From Globodera rostochiensis (taxonomy: Eukaryota > Nematoda > Chromadorea > Rhabditida > Heteroderidae): a stretch of 64,000 bases of DNA. Numbering within the stretch: the first letter of the stretch is position 1; every line of letters starts with the position of its first letter. The position numbers and the translations under genes were made by a program. Positions 35,634 to 48,732 of the stretch are shown in pieces. The stretch lies in the NCBI GenBank assembly GCA_018350325.1, contig JAEVLN010000007.1, positions 277,688 through 341,687 of the forward strand. The letters run 5' to 3'. Under the pieces are notes generated by a model. It was given only the letters and a program-made list of their open reading frames with translations. It was not told the origin of the DNA and ran no database searches.

Positions 35634-38600
35634 TTAAAAAAGATTATCACCACGAGCAATTAGTTCCTGCCTTGTCACTAATATTGACTTTAGTTCAACC
35701 TTCAATTTTCCAATTTCCGTAGCAATATCGCATACGTCAAGCTTTTTAAAATAGTTTTTAATGTCCTCCAAATTTGTCAGATCAATTGGATTGTATTTTA
35801 AATAATGTTTTTTTATTGTTTGGTCAAATCTGTCCAATAAACCGTTTATTTTTACAATGTTTTGTCCCAATTTGATTCCAACAATCCACATTTTGCAAGC
35901 ATTTGTTCTAAACCATTTTTATAACACGCTTCAATTAAAAATATTATAAATTTATTTAAAGTCGGATTAATAAATAATTCAAAAAATGATTTGTTGGAAT
36001 ACCAGAGATCGGATTTATATGTGCTAAAAACCTCAAAAATGTATAATAAGTACATATAATATGTGCTAGAAACTCCCAAAATATGTGCTAAAAAGCTGAA
36101 AACCCCCGAACGATGTTTTGATATATGCAAAAAGTTACACTAATTCTCGTAAAAAACATATAAATCCCATCCATAATGATAAAATACTGAGTCAAAAATT
36201 AAAGAATAAACTATTAATGCGAATATGACTTTTGAATAAATTTAAAATCGATGAAAATTTATTTAGTGCCTTAATTTAAAATAAAACTAATTTTTTTGGT
36301 CAGAATTAATCATTGCAATTTAAAAAGACACCCATTTTTTATAAATTTAAAATAATTTAATTTTTATCACCTAAACGACGTCTTCACAAATTGTTTGGAG
36401 AGCAGACAATCGTGTCGATAAACATCGGGAAACAGTCGAGTTTCAACAACATTATTTTCTTTATTCTCCACATCGATGCTGTCGACAATTTGAAATCGAA
36501 TTCGTCCCTCGACAAATTGGCAAAAATTATCACCACCAACCGAACTTTCAGCCATACAATTGATCACAATAAATTGGTCATACTAAGAATTTAAAAACTT
36601 AATTTTTTTATTAATTTTATAAATTTAGGTGTAAGTTGTAGTATGGTGGATTTGTTAGAACTTAAATCAAAAACTCTTATTTTTTTTAAAGAATTTTTGT
36701 TATCATATTAAGAAGAAGTATTAAATCATACCTTATCAACAAACTGAACAGAATGGTTCAGCAATTTAGGCCAATCAAAATTATTTTCCATTTTCATTGC
36801 TCGTATCCGGTTTAGTCCTAATAAATATAAAAATTAAATATATAGTAAATAAAATAAATAATTAATGATTAAGCATGGAATTTATAAGCATTTACATATT
36901 TTGTGTTAGCTCAAAAAATATTAGTTGGTTCAATACTTTTTTGGCATTCTGAAATGCATATTTGGCACTTTTTTGAATTCTTTAACAAAAATGCAATAAA
37001 AAATTAGAATTTGACACAAAATTTGTAAAATGCATATTACCGTATTTCCTATAATAATAACTAGAACCCGGACTTGAGCTTCGAGCGAGATCTCGAGTTG
37101 GGATTTTTCGAGATCTCGAGACGAGATTCTCGTCTCGACCGGGCTCTAATAATAACCATCACTCAATTAGTGACCCACTCTGTAACAAAATAACCCCCTC
37201 TAGAGGAGAGTAGAAAAATGTCTGTTAGGTATGTCCATTTCTGGTGCTTATAAATTCCATCCCTATTAATGTCAAAAAAAACAATTAGATAATTAATTTC
37301 TAATTAACAAAAGGGTTGCCTTCAATTAGTTCTCGTCGAATAATCTTTGCTGTTGAATGGGTGACCATTTTTGACGCATTTTGTAATGGAAATGCGGGAG
37401 TAATGACGACCATTTGCTGCTCCATTGGATTTCGGACAAAAAATGGGTCATTAGCCATTGATTCAACACTGTCTTTGTTTAGTTGAAGTGGCATTTGGAA
37501 GGGTCTGAATGTCGCAATTTATATATTATTTTAATAATTAAATTGCAATTTTTAAATACTAAATAACGAACAAAAATAAATAATCTACAAAAATAAATCC
37601 AAAAGAAAAAAAAAGATTTGCCATTTTTTACACTAAAAATTTTGTTAATATTTATATCAAAAGAATACAGCCCGGATTGATCGAGATTTCGTCGAGACTT
37701 TTTGATAACTCGATCGATATCTCGATTGTCCATTTTTTCAAGATTCGAGATTTCGATCGATCCTCAAAAAAAGTTGTTTTGGATAAAACGATTAATTTTA
37801 TACCTTGTTGCATAAAATAAGAAAAATTTTTCCATTAAAAATGGTACTGTCGAGTTTGGATAGAGTAAGACAATTTTGGTGACCATTATTGTCAAAATAA
37901 TGCCATTCAAATAGCCAAATTTGTTCGAATAAATATAATTGTCTAAAAATTTTTTTTGGTTTATTCTTTTTTATGCTTTTTAATTTATTTATTTTTTCTC
38001 ACTTTTAGCCCACAATTTCAATGCCAGAAGCACAAGGCGAAAATTGTCTGTTTTTTTCTTGGGTTGGCTAATTTTTTGATTTTGCTTATTTTTGTCCTGA
38101 GACAATATTTGATCCCAATCTCCATTGTTTTGCATATCCAACAAATTTTTTATGTACAAAATGGATCGGTAACCTTAACAAAATGTTTTTATATTTAATT
38201 CAATAAAAATTTAAAATCTTATTTCAATTAAAATATTTCATAAAAAAAATTAAAGAAAATTACCTGACAATGCTTTTAGCATCGTTTTGTGTTCAACGTT
38301 TAAAATGTCGGATTTTTTCACAAAATTTTGCAAATTTTCATCGTTTATTTTCCTTGGTAGACTTTTTCGATGTGGAATTATAACAAATGGCATATCAATG
38401 TCAATTTGATCAAATTTAAATTTAATGATCATAACGGTGCCATAAGTGATTTTTACAAGGTTAGTTACATTCTCATTCTAAAAAATTATTTGGCATTAAT
38501 AATATATAATTATTTTTAAATTTAAAATAAATTTTATTAAACTCTATTACAAATTATAAAGCAATTTAAAAACATTTATTCTATATTTTGCAAAACCAAA

Positions 38601-41600
38601 ATGGTTGAATTTTACCTCGCAAAGTTGACAATAAAATGACGTTTCCTGAACTGAGCATTTGTTTTGCTGACAAAAAGTTTCATTGTTGCCAAAAAATTCC
38701 GATTTTGGTATTGTCTTATCCGGCACCACACAGATCAGATCAATGTCCGAATCGAATGCATTTGCACCGAGCAGAAACGAGCCGGACACCAACAGTCGGG
38801 CACGTTCTTTTGACTAAATTTTGTTTTTTAATATAAATTTAATTTTAAATTTTTATTTAAGCAACTTTCAATACCCAATCTTTAAACATTGAATAAATTT
38901 TGATCAGTGTCAATTGTATGCGGTGATCAAATTCTTCTTTGCTTTTCAGTGAAGCCTTTTCGTATATTCCATTGAACATGTAATTTTTCAACTAAAATAA
39001 AACATTTTTAAGATTTATAAATAGGGTCCGGCAAATTTTTGTCAGCTTTTAACACAAATAATTTGCGGGGGTTTTTTTTGGCACATGTGTGGTAACATTT
39101 TACTTAATTTTTCTAAACTGATAATGATTGACAATTTCTAAGGTTTTTAGTTGGGTTGGACAAAACCGGATATTATCCGGGTCCCCCGGATACCGGATAG
39201 CTCAAAAACATTTGGATACCGGTCCCGGATTGAGCATAATTTAGCTGTCATCGTTCGAGACCGGATAATTTTTATCCAAAATTTTCCCATACCGGTTCCA
39301 GATTATCCGGTAGTTTTTAGCACATATTCATGTACATGTTTTGAGGGTTTTTAGCACATATAAATTCTATTCCTATTAACAACAAAACAAAACACAGACT
39401 TCTCGCGTTAATGACATCTCATTACGTTTATAGGAGTCAGTAATTTGTTGTTGTGATATTTTGGGAAATGTTGGCATCATTATGTAGCAGCAGCTATTTG
39501 GCGAAATATCAAACATAAAATGTTTTCTATACAATTCTGCATCTAAATATGGTTTATGTTATTTAAATTAAAAAAATTATTGTAATTTTACCAATTTCAA
39601 TTTGTTCTCCCATTTTGTTCCAATCCGTTTTTAAGTGCTCAAAGTGAATTGGGCTAAATTTTGTTCCGAGAATTTTGAATAATTTTTTCTTAATGTCATA
39701 ATGATGAGGCATACATTTTGCATCATTTATCAGTGAAAAGGCAAATTTTCTGACGTGAATTTGCTCCAATAAATGATATTTTTCCGTTTCAAATATTTCA
39801 AGGTCGGCCATTTGGCCAAAATAATTGTAACCATCCAAATGAGACAAAATGTCGTATAAAAAATGAAAAAGTTTGTTGACTAATGCTTGCAAATTTTCAA
39901 AATTTTCAATTTTAAGCGTAAATGACACTTGCTTAATAATTGTCCATAATTGCACCAAATTTTCCACCCTTTTTCGATCATTAAAATATTGTAAAAAGGT
40001 GAAATTCAATAAATGTTGCACCATTTTTGAAAGATTTTCAATTTCATTTACAAGTGTGCCAATGCTGAGAATAATTTGTTTTTCTTTTGAAGGTTTTGTT
40101 TGCGCGATTGTTTTATACCGCTCATACAATGCAGTATCGTCACCAAATGCTATGATTAAATTTTAATTTTAATTTGTAATAAAGATAATTGATTATTTTA
40201 TTTTTTAAATATAATTAATAATTTTTTAAATTAGAGTGGTAATTTCAATTATTAATATTTTTAATTATTTTTTTAGAAACCTTTTAATGGAATAATCGCG
40301 TCATAAATTTTTTTGAAATCCAAATTTTCTGCATTTGCTTTGGTTAAAAAATTCGGAAAATTTGTAATTTTTTTATTTCCTTTTTTAATTACAACATTTT
40401 TGTTTGTTGACATTATTTTTTTATTGCTTAATATTAATGGTTCCGCTTCATCATTTGATTCATCTTTTTCCTCACTTTCCGCTAAATTTAATAATTATTA
40501 TTTAGGATTTAATTTTTTGTAATAATAATTATTAAAGCGCTGTTAAAAAATCCGATGTTCAGTCAAACCTCTCATTTTTATTTTAAAAAATTCGATTTTT
40601 TGGAATGCGTAAATTTTTAGGGGGTGCTTTTCAAGAAAAAAAATTGATTTGGCAAAATAGGCAATAAAAAGGCTAAAATAAGCACCAAAAGCACTAAAAC
40701 TCCAAAACACTGCATTTATATTCACTAAAAAGTCGCTCAAATTTTAAAAGCTTTTGGGGGAAAAGCTATTTTTGAGGGCAAATGTCTGCTAATTTGTTTT
40801 CTATTATTACGAATTTCAAAAAAAATTTTTTCTATTTTTATTAAAACAGCCCCAACTTTCATCCTCCGATTGGTGATCATTTCTGAGTGGACTATTAATT
40901 GAAGCGCTTTCCGTTTCTTCAAAGTCTAAAGAATTTGTGCTTTCTTCATCAATTTCCAATTGATTGTTGTCCTCATTTTGATCAATTTCTTGAGAAATTG
41001 GATCAAAACATTCATCCTTCGTCGAAAATTCCAAACTGTTGTAACTAATTCCGGCAGTTTGAAAGAATTTTTTCAAATCTTCCAAGTCCAAAAATTGCAA
41101 AAAATTTCTGCGCTTTTCAATGTCACCATTTAGCTCTAAATTTGCGGATCAGAAATTCATTCTTTTTTTTTATTCATGCGGTAATTAATTTATAATTAAT
41201 AATTTACCTGCAACTAATTGATTAAACGGTGTAATTAATTGTTCATCATCTTTTTCATCTGCTGTAATTTTTTCTAACATTTGGGAATGCATTTTTTGAA
41301 TTGTTTTGTGTGTCTCGACACTTTCATTAGTCTCAATTTCTTGCTTTTCCTCATCCGCAAATGCCATTTTTTTGATTTTATCCAAAATAACTTTTAATTT
41401 GCTCACACCATTTTTATCCATTAAGATTATTTGATTCATTTCTAAATTTAAAAAAAAATGTTTTTTTGTTGTTACAAATAACATTTTAAATGTTTTTATA
41501 ATTTAAATTAAATTTAACTTAATTGTTATTATATAATTTAAATTTTAATTGCTAACAATATAAAAAAATAAATTATATTAAACATTAAAATTATATTTTA

Positions 41601-44600
41601 CTTGGTATAAAATTTCTGAGCTTTAAGCTCAAATAATTGGTTTTTTCTTTTTCCATATAACACATATCGTACGAAATGCGGACATAAAGCCATGATTTGT
41701 TCATTAATTCGTGCATAACTTTGTTTATATTATACAATTTTTCATCATAAAAATGCATTGCAAAAACAAATAAATCGGCTGCAATTCGTTCATTTTGTTT
41801 TACAACTTTTGTTGTGGCTGTTAATGTGCCAATGTAATGGCTGAGAAGCCATTTTTTGTTAAGAAAAACTGAAAATAAACAATTTTTTAAAAATAAAAAT
41901 TATTTTGATTAATAATGCACAGTTTGCTTTACAAATAAACTGTATAATTAGGCTCATTTTTAACATATATATTAACAAATCACTTATGATGATATATTAT
42001 TAACCATTTTAATTAATTTTTTTACAATAAAGCATTACAGCATTGCAAGTTTTATTCATTGGACATATTTAGATTAACTATTTTTAATTAAATTTTTTTA
42101 CAAAAAGCATACAAGCTATTCATTAAACATATTTATATTAACCATTTTTAATTAGAATATTTTTACAAAAAGCATACAAGCTATTCATTAAACATATTTA
42201 TTATTTAACCATTTTTAATTAAATTTTTTTTTGTTACAAAAACATTACAAGCTTTATTCAGTAGTTTTGGTTGGATGTGTGGATCCTCCCACAATTTGAT
42301 CATTCCATTCAAATACAGTAAGCTTTTCAGTTTTGCTATTGTACCGCGTTGTTCACGTAAAACATTCACTAACACATCGTTTTCATCGACTGTTTCATCC
42401 AACAAATGTGTTTCGATCAGTTCAAAATGTTTTTGGTAAAAATTGTTTCGCCGATCGCGCAGCGTTTCGTTAATATTTTTCTGATCAAAACATTGACAAT
42501 TTAAGCGCCATTTTGTTTCCAAATAAAATGTTCGCTCCATCAAATACTTCAAATAGCCCTCTAATGGACAAACGTAACGCCAAATTTCACTTTCTTCGCC
42601 AATTTTATAAATTGAAATAATTCGTAAAATGGCAAATGTTTCAGCTTTTGCTTTTGCGCAGCTTTGTGTATTTATCAATGCGTCGTTAGCCAAAATTTGT
42701 TCACGATAATTTATTGTTTGAATTAGCAGTTTTGCGGCGAGAATATTTTCATAAAAAACTGATTTTGCTGCTATATTTGTTTCAGTAATAATTTGTTTAT
42801 AAAGCAAAATGCCATTTTTATCGTCAAAAGTTGCTAAAAACTTGCATTAATGTAGAGGAAAATATTAGCATATTTTATATTTTTGAATATAAACTGTTTT
42901 TATCAAAAAAAAATTTAAAAAATCTTTTCGAAATTCCAATAGGTCTAAACAATGTTTTTCTGTTACATCAAAAAACGAATGTCCAAATTATAAAAAAGAA
43001 AAAGCCTTTTCATTATATGCCAATATTTATTAAAATTTTTATAAATTTTTTTTTTTGATTTAACCGCGGTTTCGCCTGATGGGATATTTTTTGTAAAGAT
43101 TTCATGTGAAAATATTCATTTAGAAGGATGTATATTAAAAATCTTTTTAAAAAATATATAAATATTATTGTTTAATAAACATTAGTTTCAATTTAACTAT
43201 AATTTTAAGAAATCAAATTAATTACTTAATTTAATTATATAAATAAAATATATAAATGCAACCTAGATTTTGCAGTCCTGGAAATTTTAATGCATTGGCA
43301 TTAACAAAATGTAAAAATTCCGGAAATTTTTGAATTAAATCACTCAAAACAAAAGAATGAATTTTCTCATAATTTGGAGAAATTGATAGGTCCACAATTT
43401 GTGCTGTTATTTGCTGATTTCCACACTCCGGCTTCATCCATTTTATATGAGAATTCGGTGAGTCGCGCATAATTTCTTTCTAAATTGAATAATTAAATTG
43501 TTTCATTATTTTTATTTATTAAAAATTTATTATACATTATTTAAATAATTCCGTTCAATCAGCAAATCTTTCCATGTCGCATTTTCAAGTATCATTGCTC
43601 TGTTCTCAATAATGCTGGACGTAAAGCTTTTCAAATAACAAATTTTGATCGGTTTTCCGTCATTTTTGTTCAATTTTGACAGAAAATCTTCAAGTTTGGC
43701 ATTCTCAACCTCAACTTCAATTACCATTCTCATAAATTTTGGATTTTTCATGGATTTCAAGGGGGTGAGCATTGACAAAAGATCCTTCAACAATATTTTG
43801 TAGTAAAAATAGGAAGCCTCAATTGTCAAGCGATCTTTGTCGAATTCCGATTTTTTGTCAATCATTATGTCTTCATAAATTTTCGTCAAATTAAAAGCCT
43901 CAATATCCTCTAAAATTTAAATTAAATTAAATAAAAAGTGCAATTTAATAGATTAAGCAATTTTCCAAACAAATGTTTATAAATTTTCCCAGCATCCATC
44001 GAAAGAAAAACAAAATTTAAAAAGAGAATTATTTATGTTTACGTAAATCTGTTATACTTTCTGTGGGCACATCATCCAGACTTCCAGCAATCAGTAGTTT
44101 AAATGTTTTAGAATTTTGTGGAATTATGTTTGACAATCTTTCTCGGTCAATATAAATATCTTAAATTAATTTAAATGTTTTATCACAAATAAAATTTTAA
44201 AAAAGTTATTGTCTCTTATAAATCTTCAATTTAGTCACTTAAAATGAATTAAATTTTCCAAAACTTACCTTTTAGTTTGTCAATAAATTCATCGTTTTCA
44301 AGCAGTACATTGAGAACATGATTATGTGTTTCAAGCAAAAATCTTTTGATTGGCTCTTTAGACTCTTCATAAACGATTATTTCTTCTTGGAATAACTTAT
44401 TTTTAGCCATATGTAAAATAAAAATTTCTTTTTCAGATAGAAATCGAATGTCCTCGACATTGTTTTGATCAGCAACAGAATCCATCGTATTTTCAGCCGT
44501 TGCCATATATTCTGTCGTTGCTTGAATATCAATTTTTGAATGTTTTAAGAATCTAAAAATCATTAAAAATTAAACGAATGGTGACTAAAATATGAAAAAC

Positions 44601-46170
44601 CATTTTAAAACAGGAATTTTAAAAATACTGCTCAATATTTTTGTATAAAAACTTCTCATAAATCATTTTAATTTAAAAAATCGTTTAAAATTCAAGATTT
44701 ATATTTATTCATGACATTTGTTATGCCTACAATTTATAATAAGCAAGCATGCTCAGCAATAATTCGGCCTTCATCCACATAAGTTCATCAGTTTTGTAAT
44801 CAAAATAGCGAATATAATTTTTTATCTCGAGCTGTGTAATTTGATCAAACGATAATTCTAAAATATAAATAATTAAAAATACAAATTAGATTTTTTTAAT
44901 TTTTAAAAAAAATTAAATTTTGTTTGCTCACCAGCTCTGCACATCCGTTGAATGTCCGGGTATTTTTCGAAGCATTTTAAAGCCATTTGCACGTTCTGGT
45001 CAATGTAAAATTTGTTCAATTTATGCATGGCACCCTTTTCTTCCGTCAAAGAATTTTTTAAAAATTCAGAAAATGCATTTTTGGATTGATTTAATCTGAT
45101 CAGATTGATCGTGTGCTGCTCCAACAACTCGTACCGTATTGCGTTCAACGGTTCTGCGGCCAAATGCACAGTGTCTATGCTTCCAAAAGATCGTATCAAT
45201 ATTTTACTTTTGTTGTTCAGCTTGACCAATGAGTGCCAAAATGAATAAACATTAAAAATTGAATCAATCGAAAATTGTTGCAAAATTTTCATGAATTTTT
45301 TGTTCCAATATTCTTCAAATTTTGCAAAAAATTCTCCCTTTTGCTTATTTTTGATTGTTGTTGTTTTTTTGATGGCATAAACATTTGTAAAGATGTCCAA
45401 AATACGCCCAAAAAGCATGCGAATTAACAGTCTGAGTTCAGCACTTTTTGACAATGTTTTGTCTGCTGACAGAATTTGAACATAATTTTTTGCGAGTTTT
45501 TCATCATCAATTATATCTGAGCCAATTTTTATTTTAAAATAATCACATAAATTAATCATTTAATTTTTAAATTTAATATATCAAAAAATAAATAAATAAT
45601 ATGAATTACCAAATGACATTACTAACGGCTGTTGGAATTCAAGTTCTTCTAACAAACTTTTTCCAATTATTTTCTCAATTTTACTTTTTATTGTATTTTT
45701 AATCACATTTTTTGTTCGTAATGTTCGCATTTTGTAGGCAAATTCGCTTTCATCATTTAATTTTGTAAGCCCAAAATATTCAAATAATTGCCTTAATAAA
45801 AATTTAATTTTTAAACAATTTTAAAATTTTAAGTAATCGATTGAAAGCCTAAAATTAAATTTGTTCTTTATTTTATCATAAAAAATTAATTTTTTTCCAA
45901 ACCAATTTTGTTTTGCATTAGCAGCATTATTTCCAAGATGAATTTGTTTGTTTGGTTCAGTTGAATTTGCGATTAAAAATACAATCACGCTGTAATGCAA
46001 CCACTTTTGATTTTTCAAAAATTCTTCGATGTGATTAGCGCTTTTCTTAATTGGTTTGCCGCTTTTCAAAGATTCTTCCATTTTAGTGCAATCAATCGTT
46101 TCATAATTTATGCTTTTGCTGTGCTTTTGACCAAAAACGTTCATTTTTGCTTCCAAAATTTTATGGTCAG
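35634..46170 (-). CDS. Giant protein: three copies of an unknown domain plus poly(A)-polymerase module
   Basis: About 25 exons, nearly all phase-consistent, encode about 2,045 aa. The last 600 or so (from 39542 down) form a poly(A) polymerase: [29 protein letters not shown] (first two catalytic Asp), [13 protein letters not shown] (third Asp), [39 protein letters not shown], then [14 protein letters not shown] of the RNA-binding domain. The enzyme adds poly(A) to RNA; here all three metal ligands persist. The upstream 1,440 aa are helical, Lys/Asn-rich and unrecognised, but exons 44932-45516, 42249-42833 and 39592-40149 are 585, 585 and 558 nt, share phase, and share an opening (I/F)xDDx(9)Yxx(I) and a Y/F-x-L-(L/I)-E motif, so one domain is present three times. 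One junction near 36820 is unresolved and the exon ending 45849 needs a GC donor. The 5' end is open. It could also be several genes; the phase continuity argues against that. Confidence 0.72.
36002..36173. mobile_element. MITE-like element in poly(A)-polymerase gene intron
   Basis: Left end CCAGAGATCGGATTTATATG and right end CATATAAATCCCATCC are inverted copies. Internal units of TATGTGCTAAAAA repeat. A sibling left end lies at 17181. No target duplication recognised. Confidence 0.55.
37062..37148. mobile_element. hAT-like MITE in poly(A)-polymerase gene intron
   Basis: TIRs TAGAACCCGG and CCGGGCTCTA with a perfect 8-bp duplication ATAATAAC (37054-37061 and 37149-37156). 87 bp long, the interior is TTCGAGCGAGATCTCGAG and its complement. 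Same family as 15982. Confidence 0.88.
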
Positions 46171-46490
46171 CTTAAAAAATATGCAAAATTTTATTTATAT
46201 ATATTTAAAAATTGATTAGCAGAAATAATATTTTACTCTAAAATGACCAGATAAAATTTTTGGTCTGTTCCATTTTTTATTTAAAATGTATTAATTCATT
46301 TTCAATAATTTTTGCTTGCAAAATTTTATGTTCAGTTTAAAAAATATCAAAATTTTATTTATGTATATTTAATATATATGAATATTTTTTTGAGCTTCTT
46401 TTTATTGCAGAAATAATATTTTACTCTAAATGACCAGCAGACAAAATTTTTGGTCTGTTCCATTTTTTATTTAAAATGTTTTAATTCATA
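46150..46490. repeat. Two-copy direct repeat at the 5' edge of the giant gene
   Basis: CAAAATTTTATGGTCAGCTT at 46155 and CAAAATTTTATGTTCAGTTT at 46319 begin copies that both continue with AGAAATAATATTTTACTCTA and TTTTTGGTCTGTTCCATTTT. The first copy contains the acceptor and beginning of the first visible exon of the giant gene. Confidence 0.75.
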
Positions 46491-46526
46491 TTTTCAATAC
46501 CTTTATTATTAAATGCACAAAAATTT

Positions 46527-46598
46527 GAGGTGATCTGGGAATTGAACCCAGGACCTCTCGCACCCAAAGCGAGAATCATACCACTAGACCAATCACCC
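46527..46598 (-). tRNA. tRNA-Pro (anticodon UGG)
   Basis: 72 nt with a full cloverleaf: acceptor GGGTGAT pairing with ATCACCT, D-arm TGGTCTAGTGGTATGA, anticodon arm CTCGC-TTTGGGT-GCGAG with TGG at 34-36, and T-arm CCTGGGTTCAATTCCCAG. The acceptor stem has a G-U closing pair. No intron. Its 5' flank and first 22 nt recur in the foldback element at 34818. Confidence 0.93.
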
Positions 46599-46654
46599 AT
46601 GACGATTTGCTGTTCATGCTAACTACTTTTCTATTCGTGCGCATGAATCAGAGT

Positions 46655-47040
46655 GGTGATGCTAGGTCGGTTCTTAAATCCGCCACATATATTTTATGAA
46701 GTAATTTCATGCTTCACACTATTAAAAAAAAATTGTTAAATCAGTTAAACATTATACCATTGGAAAGCTCTAAATGAATAGAAAAAGTATCACAGCAAAG
46801 TCGAAGCGGGTTGAGAAGTTTCAAAAAAGTTATGAATATAAAATTCCAAAAATCGGGCTTTTTCGTGGTTTTCTGACCATAACTTTTTAAAACTTTGATT
46901 TACTGCTTAGTTTAGTTTTACAAATAGTTTCTACTCATTTAGAGCTTTCCAATGGTATAAGGTTTAAGTGATTTAGTGCGGTGTGAATAAAGTTATAATG
47001 TCTAAAACTACTTCATAAAATATATGTGGCGGAAAAATTT
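46655..47040. mobile_element. Foldback element, about 385 bp
   Basis: CCGCCACATATATTTTATGA (46680) is inverted at 47015-47035, and ACCATTGGAAAGCTCTAAAT (46756) is inverted near 46940. The left end GATGCTAGGTCGGTTCTTAAA resembles the outer end of the 34818 element. It lies about 55 bp upstream of the tRNA-Pro gene. Confidence 0.75.
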
Positions 47041-47526
47041 TTCCAAAAATAATCATTATAAAAAAAAATGAGCAGTTTTAGAAGAATATAATAAGAAGGT
47101 TACGTCGTCGGTGCCGATAAGCACCGCCGGGAAAAATTCACAAAATCAAGCATTTTTGTTAGAAAAATAAATAAAGGAATTTTGGCATTTAATGGCAAAA
47201 AAAAGGCAAAAATTAACACAAAGGTCCAAAATAAAATAAAATAAAATGCCCTAAAAAGTGATAAAATCGCCACTTTGGATACATTTGACTATTTTTAGGT
47301 CGATTTTAATATTGATGGGAGGGGGTCTAGTAGTGCCGGTGCCGAGTGCCATCGTTTATAACTTTTTAAATTTTTTAATTTAAGGTTTATTCTCACGAGA
47401 TCACCAGCCGTTGCTCTAGCTTATATCTCCCATTTTTTTTTATAAACAAAAAAGTGTTATGCCATAATTTAAATTTGTATGAATTCAACATTTTTGATAC
47501 AATTATTTTTTTAAATTTGATAAAAA

Positions 47527-47989
47527 TTAAGACATGCCAAAAACATTGTAAATTTCGTGCCAAAATTTCCAAATTTCACAGCTTTTTACAATTGCAGTTG
47601 AATGTTGAGAATCTGTAATAATTTTCTCAAATTCAATCAATTTTTTGTTCAATAAATCTTTTTGATTTTTATTTAAATTTTTAGTTTGTTTAGCCAATTT
47701 AAACATTTCATTTATATCGTTGTAAAATATTGCGGATTCTATTTCTGGCAGCGATAGATTCCCAACTTTTTCGTTGGATTTTTTTAAATTTGCATTTTCA
47801 TCACTTGACAAATCAAATAAATTGGTATAAAAATGGTCAATTTGGGGATTGCTAATTTCTTAAAGATTATTTATTTTATTATCATTAAAGAAATTAAAAT
47901 TATTTACCTTTTATATTTGTATTTTCTGACAAATTGAATAATAAAATTGTTAGAAAAAGCAAATAAATAGAAATTTTCGGGGTTATCAT
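47527..47989 (-). CDS. Small secreted protein resembling a partial copy of the repeated domain
   Basis: Two exons (47908-47989, 47527-47858) encode 137 aa. The N-terminus is a clear signal peptide (MITPKISIYLLFLTILLFNL). The rest is Lys/Asn/Glu-rich and helical and ends at TAA 47527-47529. Its tail, ending IWKFWHEIYNVFG, resembles [11 protein letters not shown] and [11 protein letters not shown] of the three repeated exons of the downstream giant gene on the same strand. It may be the original secreted 5' end of that gene, cut off by the foldback/tRNA insertion region, or an independent small paralogue. No frame-consistent splice to the downstream exon was found. No known family. Confidence 0.62.
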
Positions 47990-48732
47990 TGAAAAAAATG
48001 CAAATTTTTATAAATATGATGGCAAAAGATATTCTTAATTCTTATAAACCATAATAATAAAATGAAACATTGCATAATCAATATATTTACATATTTTTTT
48101 TCTCTATCTTTAACATTTGCATACAATATTGTAGAGAATGTGACCTTTTTATTTGTGAAAACCCCCTGATTTTTATGGCATTAATGTTGCGTTGCCAACA
48201 TTAAACGCCGGTGCAAAAAATTTCGGCGCTTAATTTGAGATCAATAAATTGTATTTCTTAATATGCAAAATATGAAAATAAAAAATAAAAGTGATATTTG
48301 TAGAAATCCAATTTTTCTCAGAATTTATTCAAATTTCCTACCAACATATGATCCCTTTTAATACTTGGGTTTTTACAAAATTAAATGACCTATATAAATT
48401 AGTTTCAGAACATTAAAAATGGATTTTAACAAAAAAAGTGTCCAACACTACAAAATTTAAAACCAAATTGTTTACAATTTTTAGAGTTTCCATATTTTAA
48501 AAAACACAATTGGCTTCACTAAAGGGTAAAACAAAATTTTGAAAAATCCAAGCCAAATATTAGCAATGTAAAAAATAAATTAATTTTAGCTATTCACGTT
48601 TAATGTTTAGCAAACTTTTTTTAAAGTAATTACAGTTTTATGCCTTTTATTCATGTGCTATCTCTATTTTTATCTATAATTAAAAAATATATTTATATTC
48701 GTTTTAGCAATGTTATATAATATCTGAAAAAA
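47990..48732. other. Intergenic
   Basis: About 0.74 kb with no gene or repeat recognised. Confidence 0.5.

Noticed and set aside
39592..46170. Treating the ORFs between 46.2 and 39.6 kb as separate small genes
   Set aside because: Successive exons join in phase at plausible GT/GC-AG sites down into the poly(A)-polymerase exons, and no internal start plus upstream promoter was evident. Kept as one gene with stated doubt.
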